Shown: positions 1 through 10,447 of the stretch, in pieces
Position numbering within the stretch: the first letter of the stretch is position 1
Layout of the letters: every line of letters begins with the position of its first letter
Assembly (NCBI RefSeq): GCF_013096535.2
Contig: NZ_CP051265.2
Coordinates: 372,001-436,000, forward strand
Length of the DNA: 64,000 bases
Direction of reading: 5' to 3'
Origin: Wolbachia endosymbiont of Diaphorina citri
GTDB taxonomy: Bacteria; Pseudomonadota; Alphaproteobacteria; Rickettsiales; Anaplasmataceae
Program-made: the position numbers and the translations under genes
Notes under the pieces: generated by a model
Seen by the model: the letters and a program-made list of their open reading frames with translations, nothing else
What the model was told of the DNA's origin: nothing
Databases searched by the model: none

Positions 1-57
1 AAATTTGCTACACTAATTTTATTATCTCTATAATATCATATGGCCAATATACTCTAA

Positions 58-786
58 ATGAGATGGAAAGATGAAGGTGTTATTATAGCTGTTAAAAAAT
101 ATGGTGATAAAAATTTAATTCTTTCTCTATTTACAAAAAATCATGGAAAGTGCAGAGGATTAACTAGGTTAACAAACAATAGCAATTATAAGTTTCAAAT
201 AAGTAATCTATTACATGCAGAATGGAGTGCTAAGCTACCTGAAAATCTAGGTTTTTTAAAGTGCGAATTGATTGAATCTTCATTTCATCATTTCTTTCAA
301 GATAGGTTAAAAAGCATTGCTATTGTTTCTTTCTCGTCTATATTAGAAAAAGTGCTTCCAGAAAGTGAATCCTGCATCAAGTTGTATGATAATTTTAGAC
401 ACTTCATCGATGTAATAAAACATAATGGCCAGTTTTGGCAAAGTCATTACCTTAACTTAGAGCTTCTGCTTCTTACGCAACTTGGATTTAAGTTAGACCT
501 ATCAAAATGTGCTGTAACAGGTGTGAAAGAAAATCTACAATTTATTTCTCCAAAAACTGGTAGAGCAGTGTCAAAAAAAGTAGGTGACTATTATGCAGAT
601 AAATTACTACCTTTTCCACAGATGTTGCATGATGTATACAATAACAACCTACAAAATAGCTACTCATATCAAGAATTCAGACTAGGACTAAAAATTACAG
701 GGTATTTTTTAAATAAATATCTATTTCTGCAGTTAAATGAGAAATTTCCAGAGTTGAGAAATTTTATGCTATCATTTGAATCTTAG
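58..786 (+). CDS. recO: DNA repair protein RecO
   Basis: RecO mediates RecFOR-dependent loading of RecA on single-stranded DNA and strand annealing. The 242-residue product has the family's usual length. Its N-terminus (MRWKDEGVIIAVKKYGDKN, residues 1-19) is the conserved opening of the RecO OB-fold, followed by the lysine/arginine-rich segment KNHGKCRGLTR. The helical C-terminal half lacks the four zinc cysteines of some homologues. The ATG at 58 begins this conserved motif directly. The gene stands alone on the plus strand and converges with pleD, 22 bases downstream. The assignment rests on the N-terminal motif plus length. Confidence 0.93.
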   Translation: MRWKDEGVIIAVKKYGDKNLILSLFTKNHGKCRGLTRLTNNSNYKFQISNLLHAEWSAKLPENLGFLKCELIESSFHHFFQDRLKSIAIVSFSSILEKVLPESESCIKLYDNFRHFIDVIKHNGQFWQSHYLNLELLLLTQLGFKLDLSKCAVTGVKENLQFISPKTGRAVSKKVGDYYADKLLPFPQMLHDVYNNNLQNSYSYQEFRLGLKITGYFLNKYLFLQLNEKFPELRNFMLSFES

Positions 787-808
787 TTACTACCTATTTG
801 AAAGAACT

Positions 809-2182
809 TCAACCAGTAACCACCCTATTTCTACCACTGTTTTTTGCTTTATATAAATATTTGTCAGCACGTACTATAAATTCTTTAACATCATCAAGGT
901 CAGATCTTTGCATTGCTGAAACTCCAATGCTCACAGTTACATTATGAGTTGTATTTTTATCCACAAGTATAAAAGGTTCTTTGGTAATAATTTTTCGTAT
1001 TCTCTCTGCAATAGTATACGCATCTGATACATTGGTATCTGGCATTAAAACAACAAATTCCTCACCACCAAACCTAGCTAGTAAATCTGTCACTCTGATA
1101 TTTTCAGAAATTCTTTTCTGTATTTCCTTTAAAAGCTCATCTCCAGCATTATGCCCAAAGTTATCATTCACCATCTTAAAATAATCTATATCAAGTATCA
1201 TAAGAGATAAACTTCTATCTTTTTCCACAGAATCCTTAACAATATTTCTTAAGTGTGCATCAAAATATCTTCTATTATAACAGTTAGTTAATGGATCCTT
1301 TATAGACATCTCCACATTATTAAATAAATTCATTCTCAAGGCATCTTGATATCTTTTGCGTTTCACTTGCGAATTAACCCTAGCTATTAATTCACTCTCA
1401 TCTAAAGGTACTGTTAAATAATCATTAGCACCTACATCAAGTGCCTTTACTAAATTGCTTTTATCATAATCTTCAGAAAGGATCAGAATTGGTGTATAAC
1501 GTGTTTCTACTTTACTACGAAACTTAGAACACAAACGTAAGCCGTCAGTTTTTGAAAATTGCATGTCAGAAATAATCAAGTCGTAATTATCCTTAATACC
1601 AACCTTCAATGCTTCTTTTGGATCGTGCAGTATTTTAATTGATCTGAAGCGTTGCTTTAGAACATTATGTATCTGCTCTGCTTGAAAGGTGTCCTCATCT
1701 ACAACAAGTATGTTAGCGTCAAAAATCTGATTAGAATACATAATACTGCTTTCTGCTACCCCACCAATCTCAGCATTAGTTTCTCCTCTCAAGCACAACT
1801 CATCTATTATCATCTTTAAGCGCACAAGAGACTTAATTCTTGCAGATAAAGCAGTTTCATCTATCGGCTTAGTTAGAAAGTCATCCGCACCAGCATTAAT
1901 TCCTTCCACTCTATCATGAGTGTCATGCAGCGCAGTTACCATAATTATTGGAATATAAGTCGTTAAGGGATCATTCTTTAGCTTCTTACAAACCTCAAAA
2001 CCACTCATTTTTGGCATCATGACATCAAGTAAGATAATATCTGGCTGCTGTTCCGCTACTAAATCTATCGCCTCCTCGCCATCATGAGCTACAATAACTG
2101 TATAGTACTCTGCTTTCAGCTGAGCCTCTAAAAGCTTAACATTAGATGGTATATCATCTACTATTAGGATTTTTGCTGTCAT
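809..2182 (-). CDS. pleD: PleD-type response regulator with diguanylate cyclase domain
   Basis: This 457-residue protein has two tandem receiver domains and a C-terminal GGDEF domain, the architecture of Caulobacter PleD, and should make cyclic di-GMP. The first receiver (about 4-120) has phospho-acceptor D53 in LLDVMMP and K105. The second (about 156-272) has D206 but lacks the switch lysine (TVPLDE), so it is probably an adaptor as in PleD. The active loop is GGEEF at 372-376, with an RxxD inhibitory-site motif (RVTD, 363-366) five residues upstream, so product inhibition is likely. The start overlaps the end of the TatB-like gene by 29 bases, which suggests co-transcription with clpB-gdh-tatB. 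Confidence 0.95.
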   Translation of the reverse strand: MTAKILIVDDIPSNVKLLEAQLKAEYYTVIVAHDGEEAIDLVAEQQPDIILLDVMMPKMSGFEVCKKLKNDPLTTYIPIIMVTALHDTHDRVEGINAGADDFLTKPIDETALSARIKSLVRLKMIIDELCLRGETNAEIGGVAESSIMYSNQIFDANILVVDEDTFQAEQIHNVLKQRFRSIKILHDPKEALKVGIKDNYDLIISDMQFSKTDGLRLCSKFRSKVETRYTPILILSEDYDKSNLVKALDVGANDYLTVPLDESELIARVNSQVKRKRYQDALRMNLFNNVEMSIKDPLTNCYNRRYFDAHLRNIVKDSVEKDRSLSLMILDIDYFKMVNDNFGHNAGDELLKEIQKRISENIRVTDLLARFGGEEFVVLMPDTNVSDAYTIAERIRKIITKEPFILVDKNTTHNVTVSIGVSAMQRSDLDDVKEFIVRADKYLYKAKNSGRNRVVTG

Positions 2183-2444
2183 TTTTTGTATTATCTACAT
2201 TGTAAGTAGGATAAAGTTTGCCATCTTCACCAATTATGTAATTGACTTTTTCAACGTTATGCTCTTCATATAATTCTTTAATTCCGGTATCCTTCAACAA
2301 TTTCCTAACTCTTGATTTTACAACCACACAATACCTATATATATTTTTAATAAGATTAAGAAATACAGGTACTTTACTTTTATCAAGAACAATTATACTA
2401 ACTAAAGCTACAACTAAAATTTCTGAAAGACCTATGTTAAACAT
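2154..2444 (-). CDS. tatB: TatA/TatB-like twin-arginine translocase component
   Basis: This 96-residue protein opens with MFNIGLSEILVVALVSIIVL, which matches the short N-terminal membrane helix of TatA/TatB (consensus MFDIGFxELLLV..). An amphipathic basic helix and a polar tail follow, as in TatB. TatB passes folded precursors to the TatC channel at the inner membrane. TatC is not in the window. The gene lies 5 bases after the glutamate dehydrogenase gene and overlaps pleD by 29 bases, so it is translated within the same leftward transcript. The TatA versus TatB assignment is an inference from the long tail and the missing FGP hinge. The gene symbol is therefore tentative. Confidence 0.7.
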   Translation of the reverse strand: MFNIGLSEILVVALVSIIVLDKSKVPVFLNLIKNIYRYCVVVKSRVRKLLKDTGIKELYEEHNVEKVNYIIGEDGKLYPTYNVDNTKNDSKNPNSR

Positions 2445-2449
2445 TTTTC

Positions 2450-5400
2450 CTATGAAGCAAGTACTTTAACTCTCCTAATTATGAGTATTAATTTACTTAA
2501 ATCAAGTTTAGAAGCAACCATCTCATTCAAAAAGCTATTGTAACGTTCTATATAATCCTTATCATTAAGAGCCCAAGTTTGAACCTTATCTACGTGATTA
2601 TCAGTAGCTTTTATAACTTTAACAGCCAGCTTATGATGATAATTGCTTAAATCATCTAATAAGTCATTGATTAAGCTGCGATCCCAATAAGAAGAATTAC
2701 TTTTCATCTTGATAGCAACTGTTCTAACAAGATCTAATCTTAACAGCGACTTTAATTCAAAGTACATTTTACCAGCTTCAAAGATGGATAAAGATGTCTG
2801 TTCAGCAATAGATATAACGTCCAGCGCATAAATAAGAATACGTAGATCAGCAACCTTTTTTGCTAAATCTTTATTTATGTTGAGTTCTACTAAAAAAGTT
2901 AATCCATCATTATAGATCTTTAATAGGCGCTCATCTAAAATGTCATGGCCTAAGGTTTCAATTGCACCCCTAAATTTTGTAACATCATCTAGTTTTACTA
3001 GATTGAGCTCACCAAGATTTTTTACTAACCAAAATGATACTCTACCAATAAATTTTTGCACACTTCTCACTACTAGCAAGTAAGAATCAACATCAATCTT
3101 TCCATCCAGTTTATCAATTTCCTGCCACAGGCTATTTAAATTATATAGGTGGTTAACAACGATATATATGTTAACTGCTTCATGTACTTTAATTCCAGTA
3201 CTCTCAACCAAGTTATTAACAAATATACAGCCCATCCTATTTACTACATCGTTTGCAATACAAGTAGAAATAATTTCCCTAGAAAGCTGGTGTTTCAATA
3301 TGGGATCCTTGAACTCTGTTACCATCTTTTGTGGAAAGTAATTTAGTAAGTAATCACGGCACAAGAAATCTTTTTCAGGTAGCTTAGAGCGTATAATCTC
3401 ATTCTTTATTGCTGTTCTTCCATAAGACATTAGAACAGAGAGCTGAGGAGAACTAAAACCTTCTGCACCAGTTAACATCCTTGCTACCTCTTCGTCAGCT
3501 GGAAGAAATTCTACGCTTCGGTTTAACAGCCCAGATTTTTCTAAACCGAGTAATAATTTATGGTGCTGCTCCAACCTTTGTTTAGCTTGCAAGCACTCAA
3601 GGAGCAATGCTTTTGTTTCAATTCTGTTATGGTCTTCAAGTACCTTAGATGCAACTTCATCTATCATGCTAGCCAGTATTTTATTCCTTTTTTCTAAGGA
3701 AATTCCCCCTCCTTTCATGATTGAAACAAAAGCAATTTTTATGTTAACTTCAAGATCAGAACATATTACTCCTGCTGAATTATCAACAAAATCTGCATTG
3801 ATATATCCACCTATTTTAGCATATTCTACTCTTCCAAGCTGCGTGCAACCAAGGTTACCACCCTCTATAAACATAGAAGCTCTAATATCCTGACCGTTTA
3901 CTCTTAACTCATCATTTGCTTTATCACCAACCATGCCATGGCTTTCACTCTTTGCTTTAACAAATGTGCCAATTCCTCCATTCCATATGAAATCCACTTT
4001 TGCCTTGAGCAGATACCGAATCAAATCACTTGGAGATAATGTATCTTCCGTTATATCAAAGCACTTTTTCATTTCTTGAGAAATGTCTATTTGCTTGCTA
4101 CTACGCTCAAATACTCCACCACCATGAGAAATCAAATTTTTGTTATAATCCAACCAAGTTGAAAATGGTAATTCAAAGAGGCGTTTACGCTCTGTGAAAC
4201 TCTTCTCTGTATCAGGGTTTGGATCAATAAAAATATGCATATGGTTAAATGCGCCAATTAAACGCATATTTCTTGAAAGCAGCATGCCGTTTCCAAATAG
4301 ATCGCCAGCCATATCTCCAATTCCAATAACAGTTGCATCCTGGCAAATATCTCTATTCATTCTCCAAAAATGCCTTTGTGCTGCAATCCATGCACCTTTT
4401 GCTGTAATACCCATCTTTTTGTGGTCATAACCTGCTGATCCACCAGATGCAAATGCATCTTCGAGCCAAAAGTTACATTCAGAGGATATTTCGTTTGCAT
4501 AATCAGAAAATGAAGCAGTACCTTTATCTGCTGCAACTACCAAATATGGATCATCTTCGTCATACCTAATCACATTTTCTGGTGGAATTATTTTGCCATC
4601 AACTACATTATCAGTAATATCAAGCATTCCTCTGATGAAATTCTTATAGCATTCAACACCCTTCTCTCTTAAAGTGTTTTTATCTTTATAAGCTTGCTTT
4701 ATTACAAATCCACCCTTTGCACCAACAGGTACAATGACCGCATTTTTTGTCATCTGGGCTTTCATGAGTCCCAAAACTTCAGTGCGAAAATCTTCCGTCC
4801 TATCCGACCACCTTAAACCACCACGGGCCAACTTCCCTCCTCTTAGATGTATTCCCTCAAAAAGGTTTGAATAAACATACAATTCACGGTATGGGCGCGG
4901 GTCAGGTAAACCATTGATTTTACTTGAATCAAATTTTATAGATAAGTATGGCTTATCATCTTGATAATAACTGGTTCTCAAAATTGCCATTATCAAGTTA
5001 AATATCGAACGCAAAACGTAATCATGTGAAACGTTGCTGATCTCTTTTAGTAGTTCTTCAATTTTTTCCTGGAAAATGTTAGTAGTTTCTGCTCTATCAA
5101 TATCTATATTAGGATTGAATCTTGCACGAAATAGCTGTATCAGATATTTCACTATTTTTGGGTACTCTGAGACCACTTTTTGGATATATTCTGGGTTATA
5201 GTTAAATAACGTCTGCTTTAGATAGGCACTTAGCACCCTAATAAGAAGCACTTCCTTCCATTTGAGCCCAGCAATAATGATCAAACTGTTGAAATAGTCA
5301 TTTTTAATTTCCTTGCTGAACACTTTTGCAAGCGTTATTTCAAATTGCTCTTTCAGAGTAATGTCACTTATTAACTCATCGACTCTTGACAACACAAAGT

Positions 5401-7120
5401 GGTGTATCCATATTCCACCATTGATTTCTATGTAATAACCATTATGAGATAGAATTTTTGCTCCTAAATTCTTAGTAATTTTTAATATCTTTGATAATTC
5501 AAGACCACCATTGTTTGGAGTGTAAACTTTTAACTGATAGTTAAAATTGTCACAAGTAAGTCTCAAATCAACCTCACTTACTCCTTTCTTCCTTACTACC
5601 TCCAATTTTTTCATGTCGTAATATGCATCATGGGGTTCAAAATTCTCTTGATAGCTTATCGGAAATGCATTGCAATAACGGATGAATATATCCTCAACAG
5701 TGCTAAAAGTATTATATAAATTGTCTACAAAGCGATCTTCCCACTTTTCTGTAATGTTTCTTAATTTATTTTCTATATTTAAAATTTCATTATCAAAAAC
5801 AATGGCATTTTTGTTTCTTAGCACCACATGTAATTTCATCAAATCATACTCATTTATAATATGATTGTTATAAATATCGGAACTTTCTGCGTTCATTTCA
5901 TCTTTTAATATATCACGTATTTTTAACATTAGCCTTGCACTAGCATAACGCATTGGTATCAGTACTATGCAACTAATAAAATTCCCTAACTTTCTTGAAA
6001 ATAATTTGACTCGAGGTCTGATCGCAAGAGACATGATCGAGGTGCAAGTTTCAAATAACTCGTCTTCATTTGATTGGAATAATTCGTCACAAGAGAATGC
6101 CTGTAAGATAGAGATTAAAGCTTTGTTGTTATGACCACCATGCACAAATCCTGCCTTTTTTTCTATTGTTGTGATCTTATCCTTTATTACCGGAATAGTT
6201 CGAATATCTTGCACTTCTGCTACAGAAGTAAATAACCCGAAAAAACGCCGTTCCTTCACCACATTACCCTGGTCATTAAATTCTTTCACCCCTATACAAT
6301 TCATGTACGTACGTCGATGAACTATTGAGATTAGATCTGATCTTAATATGCATAAAGAATTTAAACCCTCAGAAGAAATCGATGAATTTTGATACTCTTC
6401 ACTTGCTCTCATTAAACCGAGATTTTCCCCATTACTTAGAACAAGCTTTCCATCTTTATTAGCAATGCATTCTTGATAACCTAAAAATACAAAATTGTTA
6501 TTTTTCAACCAAGCTAGAAAATCTCTGCCTCCAGCATCCAATGCCGGATGCTCAAGAAGCTTCTTGAGCATCGATTGCCAGTCCTTTACAACGCAGTTAA
6601 CTGCTTTTAGCGTCTTTCGTAGAGATTCTTCTAGTGTATCAACAAAGCTACCACTTATACCTTTGATAATTAGATATATTACTGACTCTTTGATTCCATT
6701 ACTTTCCTCCAAAAGATGAATTTTATCTATTAGGCTATTTTTTCTTTGAACATTAATTATACTGTTACTATAATAGCATATAGTTAAACCGTATGACTTA
6801 ATAGTGGAAATGACAGAATCCACTAAAAAGGGCATGTCATAATTTGTGATTTTAATTATAGTGAAATTGCCTTCTATTCCTGAAATATCATTTACATTAC
6901 TTACTGCCAATTTACTTTCTTCTTTTTCTTTTTTAAGAATGAAGTTGTATGCATCTTCTGCAATGTATAAAAGAAATTTATCGTTGACTTTTAGGTCACT
7001 ATTATAAACAAAATTATAAAAGTACTGTATAAACTCTTTAATTTTTTCTTTCTCTTTTTTATTCCCTTGATCAACTAGCTTAAATAAAGACTCAACATTA
7101 ACATTATGATTTATACACAT
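2450..7120 (-). CDS. gdh: NAD-specific glutamate dehydrogenase, large (about 180 kDa) type
   Basis: The enzyme oxidises glutamate to 2-oxoglutarate and ammonia with NAD+, feeding the TCA cycle. At 1556 residues it fits the large bacterial NAD-GDH family (usually 1550-1650), which has long N-terminal ACT-like regulatory regions before the catalytic core. The core is recognisable at about residue 765 (ARGGLRWSDRTEDFRTEVLG) and at about 800 (VPVGAKGGFVIK), which carries the catalytic lysine region. A glycine-rich nucleotide-binding stretch (GIGDMAGDLFGNGML) follows. The gene starts 27 bases after clpB and ends 5 bases before the TatB-like gene. sucA, which uses its product, is also in the window. 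Amino-acid catabolism is a main carbon source in Wolbachia. Confidence 0.95.
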   Translation of the reverse strand: MCINHNVNVESLFKLVDQGNKKEKEKIKEFIQYFYNFVYNSDLKVNDKFLLYIAEDAYNFILKKEKEESKLAVSNVNDISGIEGNFTIIKITNYDMPFLVDSVISTIKSYGLTICYYSNSIINVQRKNSLIDKIHLLEESNGIKESVIYLIIKGISGSFVDTLEESLRKTLKAVNCVVKDWQSMLKKLLEHPALDAGGRDFLAWLKNNNFVFLGYQECIANKDGKLVLSNGENLGLMRASEEYQNSSISSEGLNSLCILRSDLISIVHRRTYMNCIGVKEFNDQGNVVKERRFFGLFTSVAEVQDIRTIPVIKDKITTIEKKAGFVHGGHNNKALISILQAFSCDELFQSNEDELFETCTSIMSLAIRPRVKLFSRKLGNFISCIVLIPMRYASARLMLKIRDILKDEMNAESSDIYNNHIINEYDLMKLHVVLRNKNAIVFDNEILNIENKLRNITEKWEDRFVDNLYNTFSTVEDIFIRYCNAFPISYQENFEPHDAYYDMKKLEVVRKKGVSEVDLRLTCDNFNYQLKVYTPNNGGLELSKILKITKNLGAKILSHNGYYIEINGGIWIHHFVLSRVDELISDITLKEQFEITLAKVFSKEIKNDYFNSLIIIAGLKWKEVLLIRVLSAYLKQTLFNYNPEYIQKVVSEYPKIVKYLIQLFRARFNPNIDIDRAETTNIFQEKIEELLKEISNVSHDYVLRSIFNLIMAILRTSYYQDDKPYLSIKFDSSKINGLPDPRPYRELYVYSNLFEGIHLRGGKLARGGLRWSDRTEDFRTEVLGLMKAQMTKNAVIVPVGAKGGFVIKQAYKDKNTLREKGVECYKNFIRGMLDITDNVVDGKIIPPENVIRYDEDDPYLVVAADKGTASFSDYANEISSECNFWLEDAFASGGSAGYDHKKMGITAKGAWIAAQRHFWRMNRDICQDATVIGIGDMAGDLFGNGMLLSRNMRLIGAFNHMHIFIDPNPDTEKSFTERKRLFELPFSTWLDYNKNLISHGGGVFERSSKQIDISQEMKKCFDITEDTLSPSDLIRYLLKAKVDFIWNGGIGTFVKAKSESHGMVGDKANDELRVNGQDIRASMFIEGGNLGCTQLGRVEYAKIGGYINADFVDNSAGVICSDLEVNIKIAFVSIMKGGGISLEKRNKILASMIDEVASKVLEDHNRIETKALLLECLQAKQRLEQHHKLLLGLEKSGLLNRSVEFLPADEEVARMLTGAEGFSSPQLSVLMSYGRTAIKNEIIRSKLPEKDFLCRDYLLNYFPQKMVTEFKDPILKHQLSREIISTCIANDVVNRMGCIFVNNLVESTGIKVHEAVNIYIVVNHLYNLNSLWQEIDKLDGKIDVDSYLLVVRSVQKFIGRVSFWLVKNLGELNLVKLDDVTKFRGAIETLGHDILDERLLKIYNDGLTFLVELNINKDLAKKVADLRILIYALDVISIAEQTSLSIFEAGKMYFELKSLLRLDLVRTVAIKMKSNSSYWDRSLINDLLDDLSNYHHKLAVKVIKATDNHVDKVQTWALNDKDYIERYNSFLNEMVASKLDLSKLILIIRRVKVLAS

Positions 7121-7147
7121 TTTTCAAAACAAAAATACACAGCGAAT

Positions 7148-9700
7148 CTAGATCTTTTTAACTAAGATTTCGTTACCAGAAGTATACACTATTAGCTCAT
7201 CTCCTTCTACTATTTCCCCCGATAAAACTAACTTAGCTAGATTATTTTGAATGCATTCTTGTATTACCCTTTTCAGAGGCCGCGCTCCATATTCAGGGTC
7301 ATATCCAGCTTTTGCTATTAGTTCTTTAGCTTCTTGCGATAAACTAATACTCAGTTTACGCTTAGCAAGCATCTTTTGTAAATAAGAGAATTGAACATCT
7401 ATAATTTTATCAATGTCATCTTTGGTTAAGCTGTGGAATATAATAATTTCATCCAGTCTATTTAAAAATTCTGGACGAAACGCTGACTTAACTATTTTCA
7501 TCACCTCATCTTTCACAGATTCGGTAGCTCCTCTTAGCATCATCTCAGCTCCAAGGTTAGAAGTTAAAATTAGTATGGTATTACGAAAATCAATTAATTT
7601 GCCATGGCTATCGGTGAGTCTACCTTCATCCAAAATCTGCAGTAGTATATTAAATATATCTGGATTTGCCTTTTCTATCTCATCAAACAAAATTACCTGA
7701 TATGGTCTTCTCCTCACTGCTTCAGTTAACCTGCCACCTTGTTCATAACCAACATATCCTGGAGGCGCACCAATTAACTTTGAAACGGAGTGTTTTTCCA
7801 TATACTCTGACATATCAAAGCGTAGAAGTGCTGATTGATCATCAAACAAAAATTCGGCAAGAGATTTTGCTAACTCTGTTTTTCCAACTCCGGTTGGACC
7901 TAAGAATAAAAATGAACCAAAAGGTCGATTAGTATCCTGAACACCAGAACGAGAGCGCCTTACTGCATTACTTATCGCTTCAATTGCATCTCTCTGCCCT
8001 ATTACTCTTTTTCCTATTTCATTTTCCATGTTAAGGAGCTTTTCCTTTTCATTATGCATCATGTTATCAACTGGAATGCCTGTCCATTTTGAAACAATAT
8101 TTGCAATATCACTCTCAGTAACTTCTTTCTTTAGGAAACTATCAGTAACTTTTTCCTGATTTTTTAACTCATCTTCAAGTTGAGGAATCACACCATACAT
8201 CAACTCCCCTGCCCTTCCTAAATTTCCATTGCGCTGAGCCAATTCTAGATCTTTCCTCGCGTTATCCAATTTTTCAGCAGTTTCTTGTATTTTAGCTATT
8301 TTATTCTTTTCCATCTGCCATTTACTGCTTAAGTCAGCAAATTTACTGTTTAGACTCTCAATTTCCTCATTTATCTTTTTTAAACGTTGCTTAGAGTTTT
8401 CATCACTTTCTTTTTTCAAAGCCTCTGACTCAATTTTCAGCTGTATAATCTTTCTTTCAAGCTCATCAACAACCTCAGGCTTGCTGTCCATTTCAATTCT
8501 AACCCTACTTGCTGCTTCATCAATTAAATCGATCGCTTTATCAGGTAAAAACCTATCTGTTATATATCTATTAGAAAGCGTTGCAGCAGCGATTATTGCA
8601 CCATCTGTGATTCTAATACCATGGTGCACCTCATACCTCTCCTTCAAACCCCTCAGTATTGAAATAGTATCAGTCTCAGTCGGTTGAGAAATAAACACAG
8701 GCTGAAAACGCCTTGCAAGCGCAGGGTCTTTCTCTATATGTTGACGATACTCATCCAAAGTTGTAGCCCCTATACAGCGAATTTCTCCACGCGCAAGAGC
8801 AGGCTTGAGCAAATTTGAAGCATCCATCGCACCACTTGTCGCTCCTGCTCCCACTAAAGTATGAAGCTCATCTATAAACAAAATAACTTTTCCCTCTGCT
8901 TTTGAAATCTCATTAATCACTGCTTTTATTCTCTCTTCAAACTCCCCTCTAAATTTTGTTCCAGCAATTAATGCACCAAGATCCAAAGCTAAAACTTTTG
9001 CATCACGCAAACCAAGTGGTACATCATTTGCAACAATTCTGTTTGCTAAACCTTCAACTATTGCAGTTTTTCCAACACCAGGTTCACCTATCAGTACTGG
9101 ATTATTTTTTGTTCGCCTAAGCGATACCTGCATAGTTCTTCTGATTTCCTCATCACGACCAATTACAGGATCAAGCTTACCTTGCATAGCAAGCTCTGTA
9201 ATATCTTTTGTATACCTCTTTGCCGCATTTAATTTTTCCTCGCTATTTGGAGAGTCTGCATTGCCACCTTTTCTCATTTCTGCAATAACTGAATTTAATT
9301 TTTGCGGTGTTATACCACCTTCTGCTAAAATTTTACCATCTTTTTGTGCAGCAAGGCCCTGCAGTAACCGCTCAACTGTAACAAATGTATCTTTATTCCT
9401 CCTCGCAATACCGATTGAATCCTCAAAAACTTTTGCTACCTCTCTTGAAAGCTGAAGGCCGCCACTTCCTGGCCCTTCAATCACTGGAAATTTTTTAATT
9501 GCACTATCAACAGCATTAGAAATATTCTGAACATTTCCACCACAAGCGCCTATCAAATCCTGAGCTAAACCTGACTCATCTTCAAGCATTACTTTAAGTA
9601 AATGTTCAGGCATAAAAATCTGATGCCCAGCTCCCAATGCTTTCATTTGAGCGCTCTGGATTAGGCTTTTTGCTTTTTCTGTAAATTTATTCAAGTCCAT
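7148..9700 (-). CDS. clpB: ATP-dependent chaperone ClpB
   Basis: ClpB is a hexameric AAA+ disaggregase that works with DnaK to rescue aggregated proteins. The 850-residue product has the N-terminal double Clp_N repeat (1-145), a first AAA+ module with Walker A GEPGVGKT at 205-212, the middle-domain coiled coil (about 400-525), and a second AAA+ module with Walker A GPTGVGKT near residue 600 and the sensor sequence [10 protein letters not shown]. The middle domain separates it from ClpA and ClpC. It is the first gene of a leftward cluster clpB-gdh-tatB-pleD. No convincing sigma-32 heat-shock promoter was seen in the 130 bases upstream. Confidence 0.97.
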   Translation of the reverse strand: MDLNKFTEKAKSLIQSAQMKALGAGHQIFMPEHLLKVMLEDESGLAQDLIGACGGNVQNISNAVDSAIKKFPVIEGPGSGGLQLSREVAKVFEDSIGIARRNKDTFVTVERLLQGLAAQKDGKILAEGGITPQKLNSVIAEMRKGGNADSPNSEEKLNAAKRYTKDITELAMQGKLDPVIGRDEEIRRTMQVSLRRTKNNPVLIGEPGVGKTAIVEGLANRIVANDVPLGLRDAKVLALDLGALIAGTKFRGEFEERIKAVINEISKAEGKVILFIDELHTLVGAGATSGAMDASNLLKPALARGEIRCIGATTLDEYRQHIEKDPALARRFQPVFISQPTETDTISILRGLKERYEVHHGIRITDGAIIAAATLSNRYITDRFLPDKAIDLIDEAASRVRIEMDSKPEVVDELERKIIQLKIESEALKKESDENSKQRLKKINEEIESLNSKFADLSSKWQMEKNKIAKIQETAEKLDNARKDLELAQRNGNLGRAGELMYGVIPQLEDELKNQEKVTDSFLKKEVTESDIANIVSKWTGIPVDNMMHNEKEKLLNMENEIGKRVIGQRDAIEAISNAVRRSRSGVQDTNRPFGSFLFLGPTGVGKTELAKSLAEFLFDDQSALLRFDMSEYMEKHSVSKLIGAPPGYVGYEQGGRLTEAVRRRPYQVILFDEIEKANPDIFNILLQILDEGRLTDSHGKLIDFRNTILILTSNLGAEMMLRGATESVKDEVMKIVKSAFRPEFLNRLDEIIIFHSLTKDDIDKIIDVQFSYLQKMLAKRKLSISLSQEAKELIAKAGYDPEYGARPLKRVIQECIQNNLAKLVLSGEIVEGDELIVYTSGNEILVKKI

Positions 9701-9829
9701 AATATAAATTCAACTCATACTTGCTGATATATATAGCAACCACTTCCTCAATTTTAAACCTAAAGTCATTTATCAATAAAAATTTTCTAAGTTCATATAA
9801 AACAAGAAAAAGCAGATTCTCTACAAAAA

Positions 9830-10237
9830 ATGAATATCAATGATTTTAATATGAAGAACTTAACAACAATTTCTATAGTACAAGAAATAAAGAATGGCGT
9901 CAGGCTTGTTCCAGACGTAATAAAACCTGGAATACAGGGTATATTTTACGCTGCAGGAGGAGTATTGTTTACATACGCTTATGGTTTTTTTGCAAAACAA
10001 AAAAGTTATCAAGATGGTTATATGGAGGGCTATAAAAAAGGCTACAGTGAAGGCTTTAAGACAGGTTATAACGAGAGCTTTAATCAAATTGCCTTAATTG
10101 CTGGAGCTGCTTGTGTTGGAGCTGCTGTTGGAACTGTAGCTATTATATATTATACTCAATGCAGACAACAAAATACTCAAATTGATAATGCTCAAACAAA
10201 TCAGGTAACTTCTAATAACTTAGCTTTAGTTGAGTAA
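9830..10237 (+). CDS. small membrane protein with GY-repeat segment, function unknown
   Basis: I do not recognise this 135-residue protein. A hydrophobic segment at about 41-55 (IFYAAGGVLFTYAYGFF) is followed by a period-four run of glycine-aromatic pairs (YQDGYMEGYKKGYSEGFKTGY), then a second hydrophobic stretch (IALIAGAACVGAAVGTVAIIYY) and a glutamine/asparagine-rich tail. The GY run resembles the glycine-zipper or YxxGY spacers seen in small bacterial membrane-associated proteins. The gene is divergent from clpB, with 129 bases between them, and is the only protein-coding reading of the segment. A second in-frame ATG lies at 9851. Confidence 0.55.
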   Translation: MNINDFNMKNLTTISIVQEIKNGVRLVPDVIKPGIQGIFYAAGGVLFTYAYGFFAKQKSYQDGYMEGYKKGYSEGFKTGYNESFNQIALIAGAACVGAAVGTVAIIYYTQCRQQNTQIDNAQTNQVTSNNLALVE

Positions 10238-10265
10238 GATCAAGCTAAAAATCAATTGCATAAAC

Positions 10266-10314
10266 ATTATCCGAGAAAAAAGTTCAGTGTGTAATCAGAA
10301 AAAAATCGGATAAT
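10266..10314. other. inverted repeat with 9-bp arms
   Basis: The arm ATTATCCGA (10266-10274) is perfectly complementary to TCGGATAAT (10306-10314) across a 31-nt A-rich loop, just downstream of the GY-repeat gene. No T-run follows, so it is not a canonical intrinsic terminator. It may still act as a 3' stabilising structure. Confidence 0.35.
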
Positions 10315-10447
10315 AGAGAAGGAAATTGTACAGATCGATCTTTTTGCGAATCTACGCTTCTGTCTTCTTCAACTAGTGTAGTTTATTAATAAAAAAAGAT
10401 TGTCATATTTTATTATCCATGCTAGAATAAACTTAGTGAGGTATATA

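Noticed and set aside
9701..9829. Heat-shock (sigma-32) promoter for clpB
   Set aside because: No CTTGAAA/CCCCAT-like pair with proper spacing was found. The AT-rich stretch gives only weak generic matches.
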